Part shown: positions 1 through 8,034 of the stretch, in pieces | Numbering within the stretch: position 1 is the stretch's first letter | How the letters are laid out: the number at the start of each line of letters is the position of its first letter | Notes under the pieces: model-generated | The model's input: only the letters and a program-made list of their open reading frames with translations | What the model was told of the DNA's origin: nothing | Database searches by the model: none | Assembly (NCBI GenBank): GCA_011800805.1 | Contig: MPNW01001578.1 | Span: forward strand, 4,305 to 16,377 | DNA length: 12,073 nt | Direction of reading: 5' to 3' | Source: Hirudo medicinalis | Lineage: Eukaryota; Annelida; Clitellata; Hirudinida; Hirudinidae | Made by a program: the position numbers and the translations under genes

Positions 1-466
1 CACTGGTGATTAACCTTCAGGTGAGATTTCACCCATGAATGACACGATGTTGTGTGATTTAATTCCCTATCCTTGACTTCGACATTGCATCCCATTTTGA
101 ACGAACATTTTTTATGTAGAATTGCAGTTACATCTGTAAAACATCCAAAATATTTCTGATCTTTGCTGCCTGTCCCCATCGAAATTAGTTCTTGCTCTTT
201 GATACATTTGCCAATGTTCATCCGACCGTATTTGGCCGATTCGATTAAAACAAGTTCCCCCTGTGGACACCGGGGATTAAAGAATTCGTTCTGGCAGAAT
301 TCTTCATCTGCTAACATTTTCAATGTGAAATGTAACACTTCAGATCAAGATATCAGAAATTTTATTACTTACCCAATGACAATAACGTTTCATCAATATA
401 GTTGGCTCGAATTCCAAAAAGTAATAGGAATATCCTAAACAAAACCAGATGTGTCTTTCTGATCAT
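1..466 (-). CDS. Gene A (partial): signal peptide plus SUEL-type lectin domain, 3' exons outside window
   Basis: This is the 5' part of a membrane lectin-receptor gene like B to E. Exon 1 (373-466) starts at ATG 466, encodes a hydrophobic signal peptide (MIRKTHLVLF... then RIFLLLFGIRA) and ends in phase 1 at a strong GTAAGT donor. Exon 2 (1-310) follows a 62-base intron and encodes the lectin domain. It reads ADEEFCQNEFFNPRC, then ESAKYGRMNIGKC, FGCFTDV, KKCSFKMGC and SCHSWVKSHLKVNHQ, and it stops one base short of the expected eighth cysteine. The YGR motif of SUEL lectins is present; the usual DPC is TSC here. The lectin domain most resembles that of gene C (shared NxFFNPxC, LIESAKYGRMN, GKCIKEQEL, SWxKSHL). 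CUB-like, sushi-like and membrane exons should lie to the left. The domain call is firm; sugar binding is inferred. Confidence 0.82.
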
Positions 467-531
467 TGCAAACAGTAATCTTTGAATTACATAAACTGTG
501 AACTGAACATTACGATGCTCAAAATCAGAGG

Positions 532-624
532 CTTAAATAAGGTTTCCCCTTAATTTTATTAGGTGCATGAACACAAAAACTAATGTTAGGGTGAATGCAT
601 TAGCAGAGCACTAGGGGTCGACTC
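532..624 (-). promoter_or_regulatory. Promoter of gene A: TATA box and upstream GGGG-YTC element
   Basis: The 338-base gap between genes A and B contains a TATA-like TATTTAAG (minus strand, 539 to 532) and an Inr-like TCAGTT (506 to 501), about 35 bases apart and just upstream of ATG 466. Read on the plus strand, GGGGTCGACTC lies at 614-624, followed by AAAA. It is the copy in this gene of an element found before every gene of the array. A second GGGGAAACC (minus strand, 549-541) abuts the TATA box and also looks like a kB site. A GATA tetramer is at 647-650. The factors involved are not shown. Confidence 0.6.
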
Positions 625-781
625 AAAAGGCCATTTTTCTATGAAAGATAATTTCCGCGTCATTAAATAGTGAGGTAATCAAACAAACGTATTGTATTTA
701 TTTGTTTTTATTAAAAGTGCTGCAATTTTATTGTCTTTATAATAAAAATAAAATTCATCACCGTAAATACAATAATTAACG

Positions 782-787
782 TTTATT
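782..787 (-). terminator. Poly(A) signal AATAAA of gene B
   Basis: AATAAA on the minus strand begins 18 bases past the stop codon of gene B (805-807). Further copies lie at 727-732, 707-712 and 697-702, so the exact cleavage site is uncertain. Confidence 0.55.
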
Positions 788-804
788 CTGGCTTTCACAC
801 TTTG

Positions 805-2760
805 TTACTTGTTGTCAATTTCATCTTCCAGTACAAAATACGTCTGATTGTTCTCCACATTGTTAGGATATCCGTTCTTTTCTTTTTCATACTCGTATCC
901 AGAATTGTTAGTAGGCTGAACACCTGTATTGTAAGTATGTTGATGATATGGTCCATTGTCGTAAGATAGGCTTTGGTTGGCAAATTTTAAGGGTTTGCCC
1001 TTATCCGATAGAGAATATCTGATAAAAAAAATACAAACAAATCATCATTTAATTTAAATCTACTTTAAAATCCATAATTATAGAACAAATATATTTTAAT
1101 AATTGCCTTTTAGCAAAAAGGGCTCCAAAGCAAACGATCAACGAGCAGATTACCACTCCGACTCCAGTAATGGAAACTATGGCCAAAACTAAGACGAACA
1201 ATGATTTAGTTGCAGGAGTGACATTTTGTAAAATATTTTAAATGATGAGAAACTACTTTGCTGATGCTTTGGCATCGTCTTCATTTCAACTTCTTCATCG
1301 TTACTTTTCGCGCTGATTTGCTGGGACTCTGAATATGTTGCAATTTCAAAACCGTTTAAAAAATATGCAAATTTATTACCGTTATTTTTACACGATATAC
1401 GGAAATATAATTTAGATAAAATTTAACAATATGGTGAGATTTATTTAAGCCTAAAACCTAATAGTCGTGATTAATAAATGTTCAAATAACATCAAAATTA
1501 CCTTTCTGTTGCGAACAGTTTCCAATGGCACCAACCCATTGCCTATGCTCACATCGCAGATACCAGGTCTGCTTCGAATTATAACATCCCAGTACAATGT
1601 CATCATTCGTTCTTTTCAACCATGTGTCTTCGGGTGGAATTATGTCCAAGCACCCTTCGGCTGATATAATAAAAAAAAATAATATGAATTAATTTTTATT
1701 TAATCATATTAAATAATATTCTCAAACAAATATATATTCACTTGATTTGTAAATTATTTTAATTAGAGGTGATATTATTTGGTTAGGTGAAATTTCAGAT
1801 TCATACCTTGAAGTTTCAATGCCAGTTTTTTCTCCGCTACATTGTCATCCGTAACGTAAATTCTGATAATATTTTGACTCGACGAATACAGATTCTTGGA
1901 ATTCTTCAAACGCTCGTTTTGAAATCCTCGTTTGCACAAAGAGGAATTGGCTCCCCCAAATCCATCTTGGAGAATAAGACCAAGACTTTCGCAATAATTA
2001 TGCTCATCTGCAGCAGTTTGTGAGTCATCGCCAACAATGGCCAGCGATATTTTTTGGCCCTTCGAAACTTCAAGTATCCATGGATTGTTATGTTTTCCAC
2101 ATATTTTACTCCGGAATGATTCAAATAAGAAATACTTTGGCTCCTGGAAGACTTGAAGACGACAATCCGATCTGTCTGCTTGGTAAACTGAACATAAATA
2201 CGCGAGTTATTAAAATCTATTGACTGCACTTAATTGCATTATTTAATTGGAATTAAATATTTACATGATTGAACTTTGATTGCAAATCAGAATTGATCAA
2301 TTAATCATTTCCTCATACCTGGTAGACATTTGTATTTTACTTCTAGGTTAAGAAATAACCCAGGGCCGCAAGGGTTCATCTTTTTCAGACTTTCATCAGA
2401 CACTGGGATCTTGCATTCTTGTCGAAACGAGCATTTGGCGTGAAGCATTTCTGATACGTCCACTGAACAATGAAAGTATTTCTTGTCGTGTATCAGCGAT
2501 ACAAAACTTTTAACCTCATCCTCGGTTATGCACTTTCCTTCTCTCATTCGACCAAAGAAGGCCTTCTCAATCTGCATGACTTCATTTGATGAGCATTTTG
2601 GATCGAATGTTTCAAGTTGACAAAACTCGGTTCCGAATTCTTGAAAACAATTGAATTCTTTTGTATTTAGAGTTAAATAATTATAACTATTCAATGCACC
2701 TGATGATCCACTGGTAAGAGATATTAAAATGTTAGCAATCACAGGAACGGTAAAGAACAT
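805..2760 (-). CDS. Gene B: type I membrane protein, SUEL lectin - CUB-like - sushi-like - TM - tail (429 aa)
   Basis: Exons in transcription order: 2700-2760, 2319-2639, 1807-2187, 1502-1660, 1257-1328, 1107-1188, 805-1018. They join in frame to 429 residues. Residues 1-20 are a signal peptide (MFFTVPVIANILISLTSG). About 21-127 is the SUEL-type lectin (TEFCQLETFDPKC, AFFGRMREGKC, MNPCGPG, VKYKC). About 128-254 is CUB-like (four Cys; CGKHNNPWILEVSKGQ). About 255-307 is sushi-like (GCLDIIPPEDTWLKR to IGNCS). The stalk ends MPKHQQ. The membrane segment is about 332-358, with ILAIVSITGVGVV at its start. The Tyr/Asn-rich tail ends QTYFVLEDEIDNK. Two splice sites are odd: intron 6 has a GC donor (AAAAG|GCAATT), and intron 1 is 60 bases, in frame and stop-free. 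I chose ATG 2760 because the in-frame ATG at 2829 is only 6 bases from the TATA box. The protein is probably a cell-surface recognition receptor; its ligand is unknown. Confidence 0.85.
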
Positions 2761-2834
2761 GTTTAATAAGTTGAATAAAATGTTGTTACAAATGTTGAGT
2801 TCACGAAATACAATCCAAATAGAATCCACGAGCT

Positions 2835-2897
2835 CTTATAAACCTTTCTTTGAGTTCGCGGATTAATACCATTTAACATTTACAAAGGGGTCGTTTC
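2835..2897 (-). promoter_or_regulatory. Promoter of gene B: TATA box and upstream GGGG-YTC element
   Basis: The 203-base gap between B and C carries TTTATAAG on the minus strand (TATAAG at 2840-2835). GGGGTCGTTTC followed by AAA (plus-strand reading 2887-2897) starts 47 bases further upstream. A start site near 2808 would be expected about 30 bases below the TATA box. That places ATG 2829 upstream of the transcript and supports ATG 2760. Confidence 0.65.
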
Positions 2898-2962
2898 AAA
2901 TAGTCATATTTTAAAACGGTCAAAGTTCTTAAAGCGTCTTTTGCACTTTACAATTTTTAAGA

Positions 2963-2968
2963 TTTATT
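2963..2968 (-). terminator. Poly(A) signal AATAAA overlapping the stop codon of gene C
   Basis: The minus-strand sequence CAGCAATAAATC contains both the TAA stop (2966-2964) and AATAAA. The 3' UTR would therefore be very short, with cleavage expected around 2940, only some 45 bases from the upstream element of gene B. Confidence 0.5.
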
Positions 2969-4839
2969 GCTGTTTATTTTGAAGAGATTCTTCTAGAATG
3001 TAATATTTATCTTCGCCATTTTCTTCAATTTTGTCATTGTCTCTTTTATCAGCTGTCATCGTATTGTTAACAGTGGCATAGGAATAAGGATGGGATGGTT
3101 GGGGGTACGTCTGTTGGTTTTCCTTTCGATAATAACTTTCCAACATTGTAGGGTTAAATTTAGTCCCCTCCTTATATCTGAAATTTGCGAATTTATATTT
3201 TATTGAATTTATATAATATCTCATTAAAAAAAAAGGGTAAACTTTAATATTCAACACTTAAACTGTAATGAAATATTTGTGCATATTTTGCAATGCAACT
3301 AATATCTTAAAAAATTATTTTAAGTATTATTTTTTATAATTCGTTAATAACCTTTTTATCAACAGAAATCCACAGCAAATGATCAGCAAGCATACTACTA
3401 CTCCAAAAGCAGCAATGGCAAAGATTATTAAAACTGAAATGACCGAAAATAGTATTAAAACTACATATCCTTGTATCTATCTTTCAATACTGACTTTGGC
3501 TTTCTTCAGACATCATTATCACATCCGGTGTTTTTTGATCGATGTTTTCATTGAACAGTTTTACTTTAGAATCTAAAATTAATGATTTAATGTACTTCGT
3601 ACAAAGTGGAAGATTATAGAAATCTAATTCACCAATTTGGGAACAATTCCCCATCGATCCAGACCAATGACCATTTTCGCACCGAAGATACCACGTTTGT
3701 TTGGACGAATAACATCCAACAACTACGTCATCATTGGTTCTCTTCAACCAGGTATCTTCCGGTGGTATGATATCCACACATCCGCCAGCTGCGACATTTA
3801 CAAACATTAAAACTTTGAATATAATTATACACGTTTAAAACTTAATATTGCCTTCGATCTTTAGCAGAAGCTGTGAGGGAGAGTTCCCGTTCCGTAGATC
3901 ATCAAAAATTGAAAGTCGGAATATCTTTAGGATTCCTTTCTTAGACTTGAACATTCTACTTTCTTGCAACATCCCCGCCTTCGGGTTTAGCAACGCTTCT
4001 TCTTGACAAATCGTCACATTGTTCTTTGAACTGTGATCAACTATTAAGGCTCCAACACCAGAACAAACGAGAGGTTTGTGAGCATCCGCTGGGGAAAAAC
4101 TTAATTGGGTCACTCGAATTGTTTGCCCTTTGTGTGCTTCGACCAACCAGGGATGATTTCTGTCGCCACATTTAGAGCTTTTACTTCCATCAATGAGAAG
4201 ATGTGTATCTTTATCCGAGACCATGACACGGCAGTCAATTCCATCGGTCTGAAAAACTGCATTAACAGATATAAACTTCGCTAAAACTGGCCCAATTATT
4301 ACATTTAAAATATCTCAATTACTCAGCTATTGTTAATCAAACTAATAATATAATTACCATTCAAACATCTGTATGACACAGAGAGATGAGATTTAGTCCA
4401 CGAATAACAAGGAGAAGTCTGGTTGAGTTGATTATCTCTGACTTCGACTTTACATTCTTGTCTGAAGGAGCACTTCTCATGTAAAATGGGTGTCACGTCA
4501 GATTGGCATCCGAAGAATTTCGTATCTCCTTGAAGTGGTCCGCTGGATTGCAGTTCCTGTTCTTTAATACATTTACCGAGGTTCATGCGACCATACTTTG
4601 CCGATTCGATGAGCATCAGTTGACCAGCCAGACATTTAGGATTGAAAAACTCCAATTGACAAAATTCCATTTCTAAGGAACATAAAGAAAACTTGATTTT
4701 TTTAAAAATGTTTTTACTTATATCATTTCTTAGCATTGATTGTTTTATTTTACAAACCTCTTGCGTTGCTGTCCATGTTTTCTGCCAAAGAGATATTAAG
4801 TACAAAAGAGATGGTCAAAACTATCAATGCCGATATCAT
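2964..4839 (-). CDS. Gene C: type I membrane protein, SUEL lectin - CUB-like - sushi-like - TM - tail (443 aa)
   Basis: Exons in transcription order: 4758-4839, 4358-4672, 3852-4256, 3633-3788, 3495-3572, 3352-3433, 2964-3177, joining to 443 residues. The signal peptide ends near residue 19 (MISALIVLTISFVLNISLA). The lectin is about 28-132 (EFCQLEFFNPKC, ESAKYGRMNLGKC, TSPCYSW, VSYRC). The CUB-like domain is about 133-267, the longest of the set, with CGDRNHPWLVEAHKGQ. The sushi-like module is about 268-319 (GCVDIIPPEDTWLKR to MGNCS). The stalk is about 320-345 (SKVKLFNENIDQK...). The membrane segment is about 346-372 (LIIFAIAAFGVVVCLLIICC). The tail ends DKYYILEESLQNKQQ. Intron 3 needs a GC donor (GAAG|GCAATA); reading through it meets a TAA at 3835-3837. 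The lectin is nearest to gene A, the sushi-like exon to B, D and E, and the tail matches none closely. Function beyond receptor-like recognition is unknown. Confidence 0.85.
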
Positions 4840-4894
4840 TTTAGTTTGTAAATAATATTTTCGCAACTAATTAAAAAGCAACTATTTTGTGGTC

Positions 4895-4975
4895 GGGGTT
4901 GACTCGTGTTTATATATTCTTGAAATGTTAGTGCGCAGGAAGACAATCGTACCCCAGCGTCAAAGGGAAAGTCCC
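4895..4975 (-). promoter_or_regulatory. Promoter of gene C: TATA box with kB-like GGGACTTTCCC upstream
   Basis: TATATAAA lies at 4916-4909 on the minus strand, about 70 bases upstream of ATG 4839. The element in the shared upstream position is GGGAAAGTCCC followed by AAA (plus strand 4965-4975), which reads GGGACTTTCCC on the gene strand and fits the classic NF-kB pattern. A second array-type element, GGGGTTGACTC, lies at 4895-4905, just below the TATA box near the expected start site. The rest of the 364-base gap to gene D (4976-5091) shows nothing recognisable. Confidence 0.65.
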
Positions 4976-5091
4976 AAATTGCGACAATGCTCTAACAATT
5001 GAGAATGTTTGACCTCTTTTGGACTGGATGATTTACTTTCAATGTGTATAAAACATGTAACAGCAATTCCTTAAGCAAAAATCGTTTTCGA

Positions 5092-5114
5092 CAATTTAAC
5101 AATTAGTTAAATTG
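5092..5114. repeat. Perfect 9-base inverted repeat with 5-base loop
   Basis: CAATTTAAC (5092-5100), AATTA, GTTAAATTG (5106-5114) forms a perfect AT-rich hairpin. It lies about 10 bases past the poly(A) signal of gene D, so it may fall near the 3' end of that transcript. AT-rich sequence makes chance formation possible. Confidence 0.6.
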
Positions 5115-5138
5115 CGATAAAAATTTTATTCTTAAAAT
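5112..5138. repeat. 27-base direct repeat, copy 1 (holds the gene D poly(A) signal)
   Basis: A 27-base sequence starting TTGCGATAAAAATTTTATTC is repeated exactly at 5580-5606. Copy 1 lies downstream of the gene D stop and contains its AATAAA. Copy 2 lies in intron 6 of the same gene. Confidence 0.8.
5125..5130 (-). terminator. Poly(A) signal AATAAA of gene D
   Basis: AATAAA on the minus strand lies 74 bases past the gene D stop (5204-5206), inside the first copy of the 27-base repeat. Confidence 0.55.
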
Positions 5139-5203
5139 TGTTGAAAACATCATTGCTGGGTTCAAAATTTCAAATCCTGAAAGCTTTGGAAATTGTTATC
5201 TTT

Positions 5204-7726
5204 TTATTTCTCCATTCCTTTTTCATCTTCTAGCACAAAATATGTTTGATCATTTTCCATCACATGGCTTGTCTTCACTTCTCCATCAGATGAGAGATTG
5301 TGGTTCATTCTGAAGTCATCAGTCACATCAGGTTGATAAGTGTGATGATTGTAGGCCTGCTCATACGCATTCAATGAGAGTTTCAGCTGCCCTCCTTTTT
5401 TAGTCAGAGAATATCTGAAATGTCGTGCGATTATTAATTTTAAAAATAGGTTAATTTTTTCAGGGTTTGTGTTTTTGATTTTCCAAACCTTCAGACGAAT
5501 ATTTATGCTTTAAAGTTATGGATGGAATGGATCATATCGTAAATTTACTACATCAATGCATAAACTGTACTTTAATAAGTTGCGATAAAAATTTTATTCT
5601 TAAAATAATACTTCCAGCTCTTCCAACAGAAGAAATCAGCTTGTGTGCCAAATAAAGCAATAACATTAAAAATAACTCAGTGATTTTTAATCTATAATTT
5701 AAACTTTCTTATTTCGTATTTTATAATATTAATTAAATCATTACCTTCTCGAACAGACTGCTCCAACACAAATGATCATTGAACAGATGACTACACCCAT
5801 TCCAAATATGCTAACAATTGCCAAAACTGAAAATTAATCATATCGTCATCCTCTCCAAATTATAATGCATCATAATTCCATTTGCAGAATGTTATATTCA
5901 GAACTCTAAAGAATGACTNTACACCCATTCCAAATATGCTAACAATTGCCAAAACTGAAAATTAATCATATCGTCATCCTCTCCAAATTATAATGCATCA
6001 TAATTCCATTTGCAGAATGTTATATTCAGAACTCTAAAGAATGACTGAAGTAATGAGACTTAAAATCTATAAACATTATTTGTTAGACAACTTTACAAAT
6101 TACTTTGTTGGTGCTTCGGCATAAACTCGTTACTCTTTAACTTCTCCACCGATTCATCTTCTTTAGTAAAAGAATTGACTAAATAAATTAATACGAGTTA
6201 AATAGAATATCTTGGAATTGTTGTAATTGATATAACTCATTAAAACAAGTACCGCTTTGTTGCGAACAGTTTCCAATGCTGCCTGTCCACTGTCCGTTTT
6301 CGCATCGAAGATACCAGGTTTGTTTGGATGAATAACATCCTATAACAATGTCATCATTAGTCCTCTTCAGCCATGTGTCTTCAGGGGGTATTATGTCTAG
6401 GCATCCTTCAGCTTAGGGATTACAATTTAGTTTAAAATTTGATGGAGATGTGTTTGATTTGTTTTTCGAATCGATTAACCACATGTAACTGCAATTCCAT
6501 CTTATGGAATCTCTGAAACATTAAGACAACTTTTAACCTTTTATTCTAAGGAGAAACTTGTCCATGGCATCGACAGGCTGATTGACAAACATTTTCATTG
6601 TATTTGAAGATGATTTCACCACTTTGCCACCATAGGACTCTGCCATATAGCTATCACCGCATAGCGATTGATTCTTGCCCGTAGATGTGTCTTGTAAGAC
6701 AATTCCAAGATCATAGCAAGATCGCTTTCCTTGTCTTTCTGTAAATTCCACGTTTATTTTCTGACCTTTGGGTGCTTCTATTATCCAAGGAGATTTATTT
6801 GATCCGCAAAGTTTTTCGTTCAACGATTCTGATGTCAAAAATTTTGAGCTCGATAAGGCGGGAAGTATGCAGTTTAGATTATCAGTCTGGTAAACTGTTG
6901 AAAATTAATTTTCTGTATCATTGTTTAGGAGCTATCCAAATATTGGCTCTTACCAGAGATTCTAAAAATTCATGTCGTTACAAACTATTTATTAATTGTT
7001 CAAAACTTTTCAAATGATGTTGTGATGCTAAAACAAATTTATTGTTAATGTCAAAAGCTTCTACCCGTCAGACAATCGTATTTCGCTTCCAGATGAAGAT
7101 TTAGCGTGGGCAAACAGGGATTCGTTTCTTTCAGTTCAGGATCATATATTTTTATACTGCATTCTTTCTTAAAAGAACATTTATCGTGCAACTTGTCCGT
7201 TACGTCGACGGAGCAACCAAAGAATTTTGGATCGTGAACCAGGGAACCAGATGCTTTGATCTCTTCCTCAGATATGCACTTTCCTTTTTTCATGCGACCA
7301 TACAGCGCTGTCTCTATGAGTATGACTTCACTTGAAGAACATTTTGGACTGAACGTGTCAAACTGGCAGTACTCAGCTTCTTGATTAGNTCTTCCTCAGA
7401 TATGCACTTTCCTTTTTTCATGCGACCATACAGCGCTGTCTCTATGAGTATGACTTCACTTGAAGAACATTTTGGACTGAACGTGTCAAACTGGCAGTAC
7501 TCAGCTTCTTGATTAGTTAAAAGTTTCAAATGTTTATTTAAATCAATCATAAATAAGATTCAAACAAAAATTTTTTTATACATTTTTTATATTAACATCC
7601 TCAAATAAACCAACCTCTCAATCCAACTTCGCTATTCTCATTTCCTTTAATAATTATCACATCGCAAAGCAAAAACTTAACAACAACCAGAAAGCCACAA
7701 TGAACTCGAACAACAACGTGAACCAT
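5204..7726 (-). CDS. Gene D: type I membrane protein, SUEL lectin - CUB-like - sushi-like - TM - tail (436 aa)
   Basis: Exons in transcription order: 7615-7726, 7065-7379, 6538-6894, 6253-6411, 6104-6178, 5745-5826, 5204-5414, joining to 436 residues. Residues 1 to about 28 are a long signal peptide (MVHVVVRVHCGFLVVVKFLL...). The lectin is about 38-142 (AEYCQFDTFSPKC, ALYGRMKKGKC, TNPC, AKYDC). The CUB-like domain is about 143-261 (CGSNKSPWIIEAPKGQ). The sushi-like module is about 262-314. The stalk ends MPKHQQ. The membrane segment is about 340-366 (ILAIVSIFGMGVV...). The tail contains NAYEQAYNHHTYQPD and ends QTYFVLEDEKGMEK. All donors are GT. Introns 1 and 5 are inflated by a single N plus a repeated 127-base block (extra partial copies of exons 2 and 6). 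Without these the introns are about 107 and 149 bases and the gene is intact. It is the closest relative of gene E. Confidence 0.85.
5580..5606. repeat. 27-base direct repeat, copy 2 (intron 6 of gene D)
   Basis: Exact copy of 5112-5138, including AATAAA on the minus strand. It sits in the 330-base last intron of gene D, which holds nothing else recognisable. It could act as a premature poly(A) signal or be a relic of a small duplication. Confidence 0.8.
5792..5918. repeat. 127-base block, first copy, left of a single N
   Basis: This block covers the 5' part of the membrane exon of gene D (5792-5826) and the adjoining intron. It is repeated base for base at 5920-6046, with only N 5919 between. 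An exact 127-base overlap at a one-N join is what an unmerged contig overlap looks like. This copy is continuous with the rest of exon 6 and is the one to keep. Confidence 0.9.
5920..6046. repeat. 127-base block, second copy (probable assembly duplicate)
   Basis: Identical to 5792-5918 and continuous with the sequence to the right (intron 5). It contains an orphan fragment of the membrane exon (5920-5954) that should not be annotated as an extra exon. Confidence 0.9.
7262..7388. repeat. 127-base block, first copy, left of a single N
   Basis: This block covers the 5' part of the gene D lectin exon (7262-7379) and the first bases of intron 1. It is repeated exactly at 7390-7516 across N 7389. 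This copy joins directly to the rest of exon 2. Confidence 0.9.
7390..7516. repeat. 127-base block, second copy (probable assembly duplicate)
   Basis: Identical to 7262-7388 and continuous with intron 1 to the right. It carries an orphan 5' piece of the lectin exon (7390-7507). The repeat length is the same as at the other N, pointing to one technical cause. Confidence 0.9.
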
Positions 7727-7773
7727 TTTTATAAACGAAAACCTTACGGAACTTCAAGGAAAAGTTGCAATTC

Positions 7774-7843
7774 CTTTTATATCACTGCACTTATACAATG
7801 AATATTTTAAATCATGGATATTAAAAACTTCGGGGGTCATCTC
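7774..7843 (-). promoter_or_regulatory. Promoter of gene D: TATA box and upstream GGGG-YTC element
   Basis: TATAAAAG lies at 7781-7774 on the minus strand, 48 bases upstream of ATG 7726. GGGGTCATCTC followed by AAA (plus-strand reading 7833-7843, with an extra G at 7832) starts 52 bases above the TATA box. A GATA tetramer is at 7849-7852. The rest of the 308-base gap to gene E holds only the gene E 3' UTR and poly(A) signal. Confidence 0.65.
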
Positions 7844-7913
7844 AAATTGATAGAAATGCATTCGCCTCTCTTGGATGTATTTAGCATTGTGTCAACATAC
7901 AAACTACACACAC

Positions 7914-7919
7914 TTTATT
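7914..7919 (-). terminator. Poly(A) signal AATAAA of gene E
   Basis: The minus-strand sequence TTTTTAATAAAGTGTGTG lies about 116 bases past the gene E stop at 8035-8037 and is followed by a GT-rich stretch typical of a downstream element. Confidence 0.65.
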
Positions 7920-8034
7920 AAAAATGAAATTTGTTAGAAAAATGCAAAACATTAAATTAAATTCAGATTCACAACATGAGTTATATTAACAACTAATATA
8001 TGAAAATCTTCTATGATAATTGTTTGATCCACCT

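Noticed and set aside
311..337. Alternative acceptor extending gene A exon 2 to 337
   Set aside because: In frame, but the intron would be only 35 bases and the exon start would not match the paralogs.
163..438. Plus-strand open frame of 91 residues
   Set aside because: It overlaps the antisense of the gene A exons, has no domain, and crosses the splice sites of the well-supported minus-strand gene.
1906..2229. Minus-strand open frame of 107 residues over gene B exon 3
   Set aside because: It is in the wrong frame. The correct frame of 1807-2187 encodes the CUB-like domain with its four cysteines and the PWILEVSKGQ motif.
2761..2829. Longer N-terminus for gene B from the in-frame ATG at 2829
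   Set aside because: That ATG lies 6 bases below the TATA box, above any expected transcription start, and ATG 2760 gives a clean signal peptide.
7314..7550. Minus-strand frame crossing N 7389 and mixing lectin sequence with an unrelated end
   Set aside because: Product of the duplicated 127-base block; with one copy removed the lectin exon is normal.
5204..7726. Gene D as a pseudogene or as a gene with an internal tandem duplication
   Set aside because: All exons, phases and splice sites are intact once the two single-N repeat joins are taken as assembly overlaps.
7849..7852. GATA tetramers beside the upstream elements of A, D and E as immune GATA sites
   Set aside because: Four-base matches in AT-rich DNA are too common, and B and C lack them; kept only as a note in the promoter entries.
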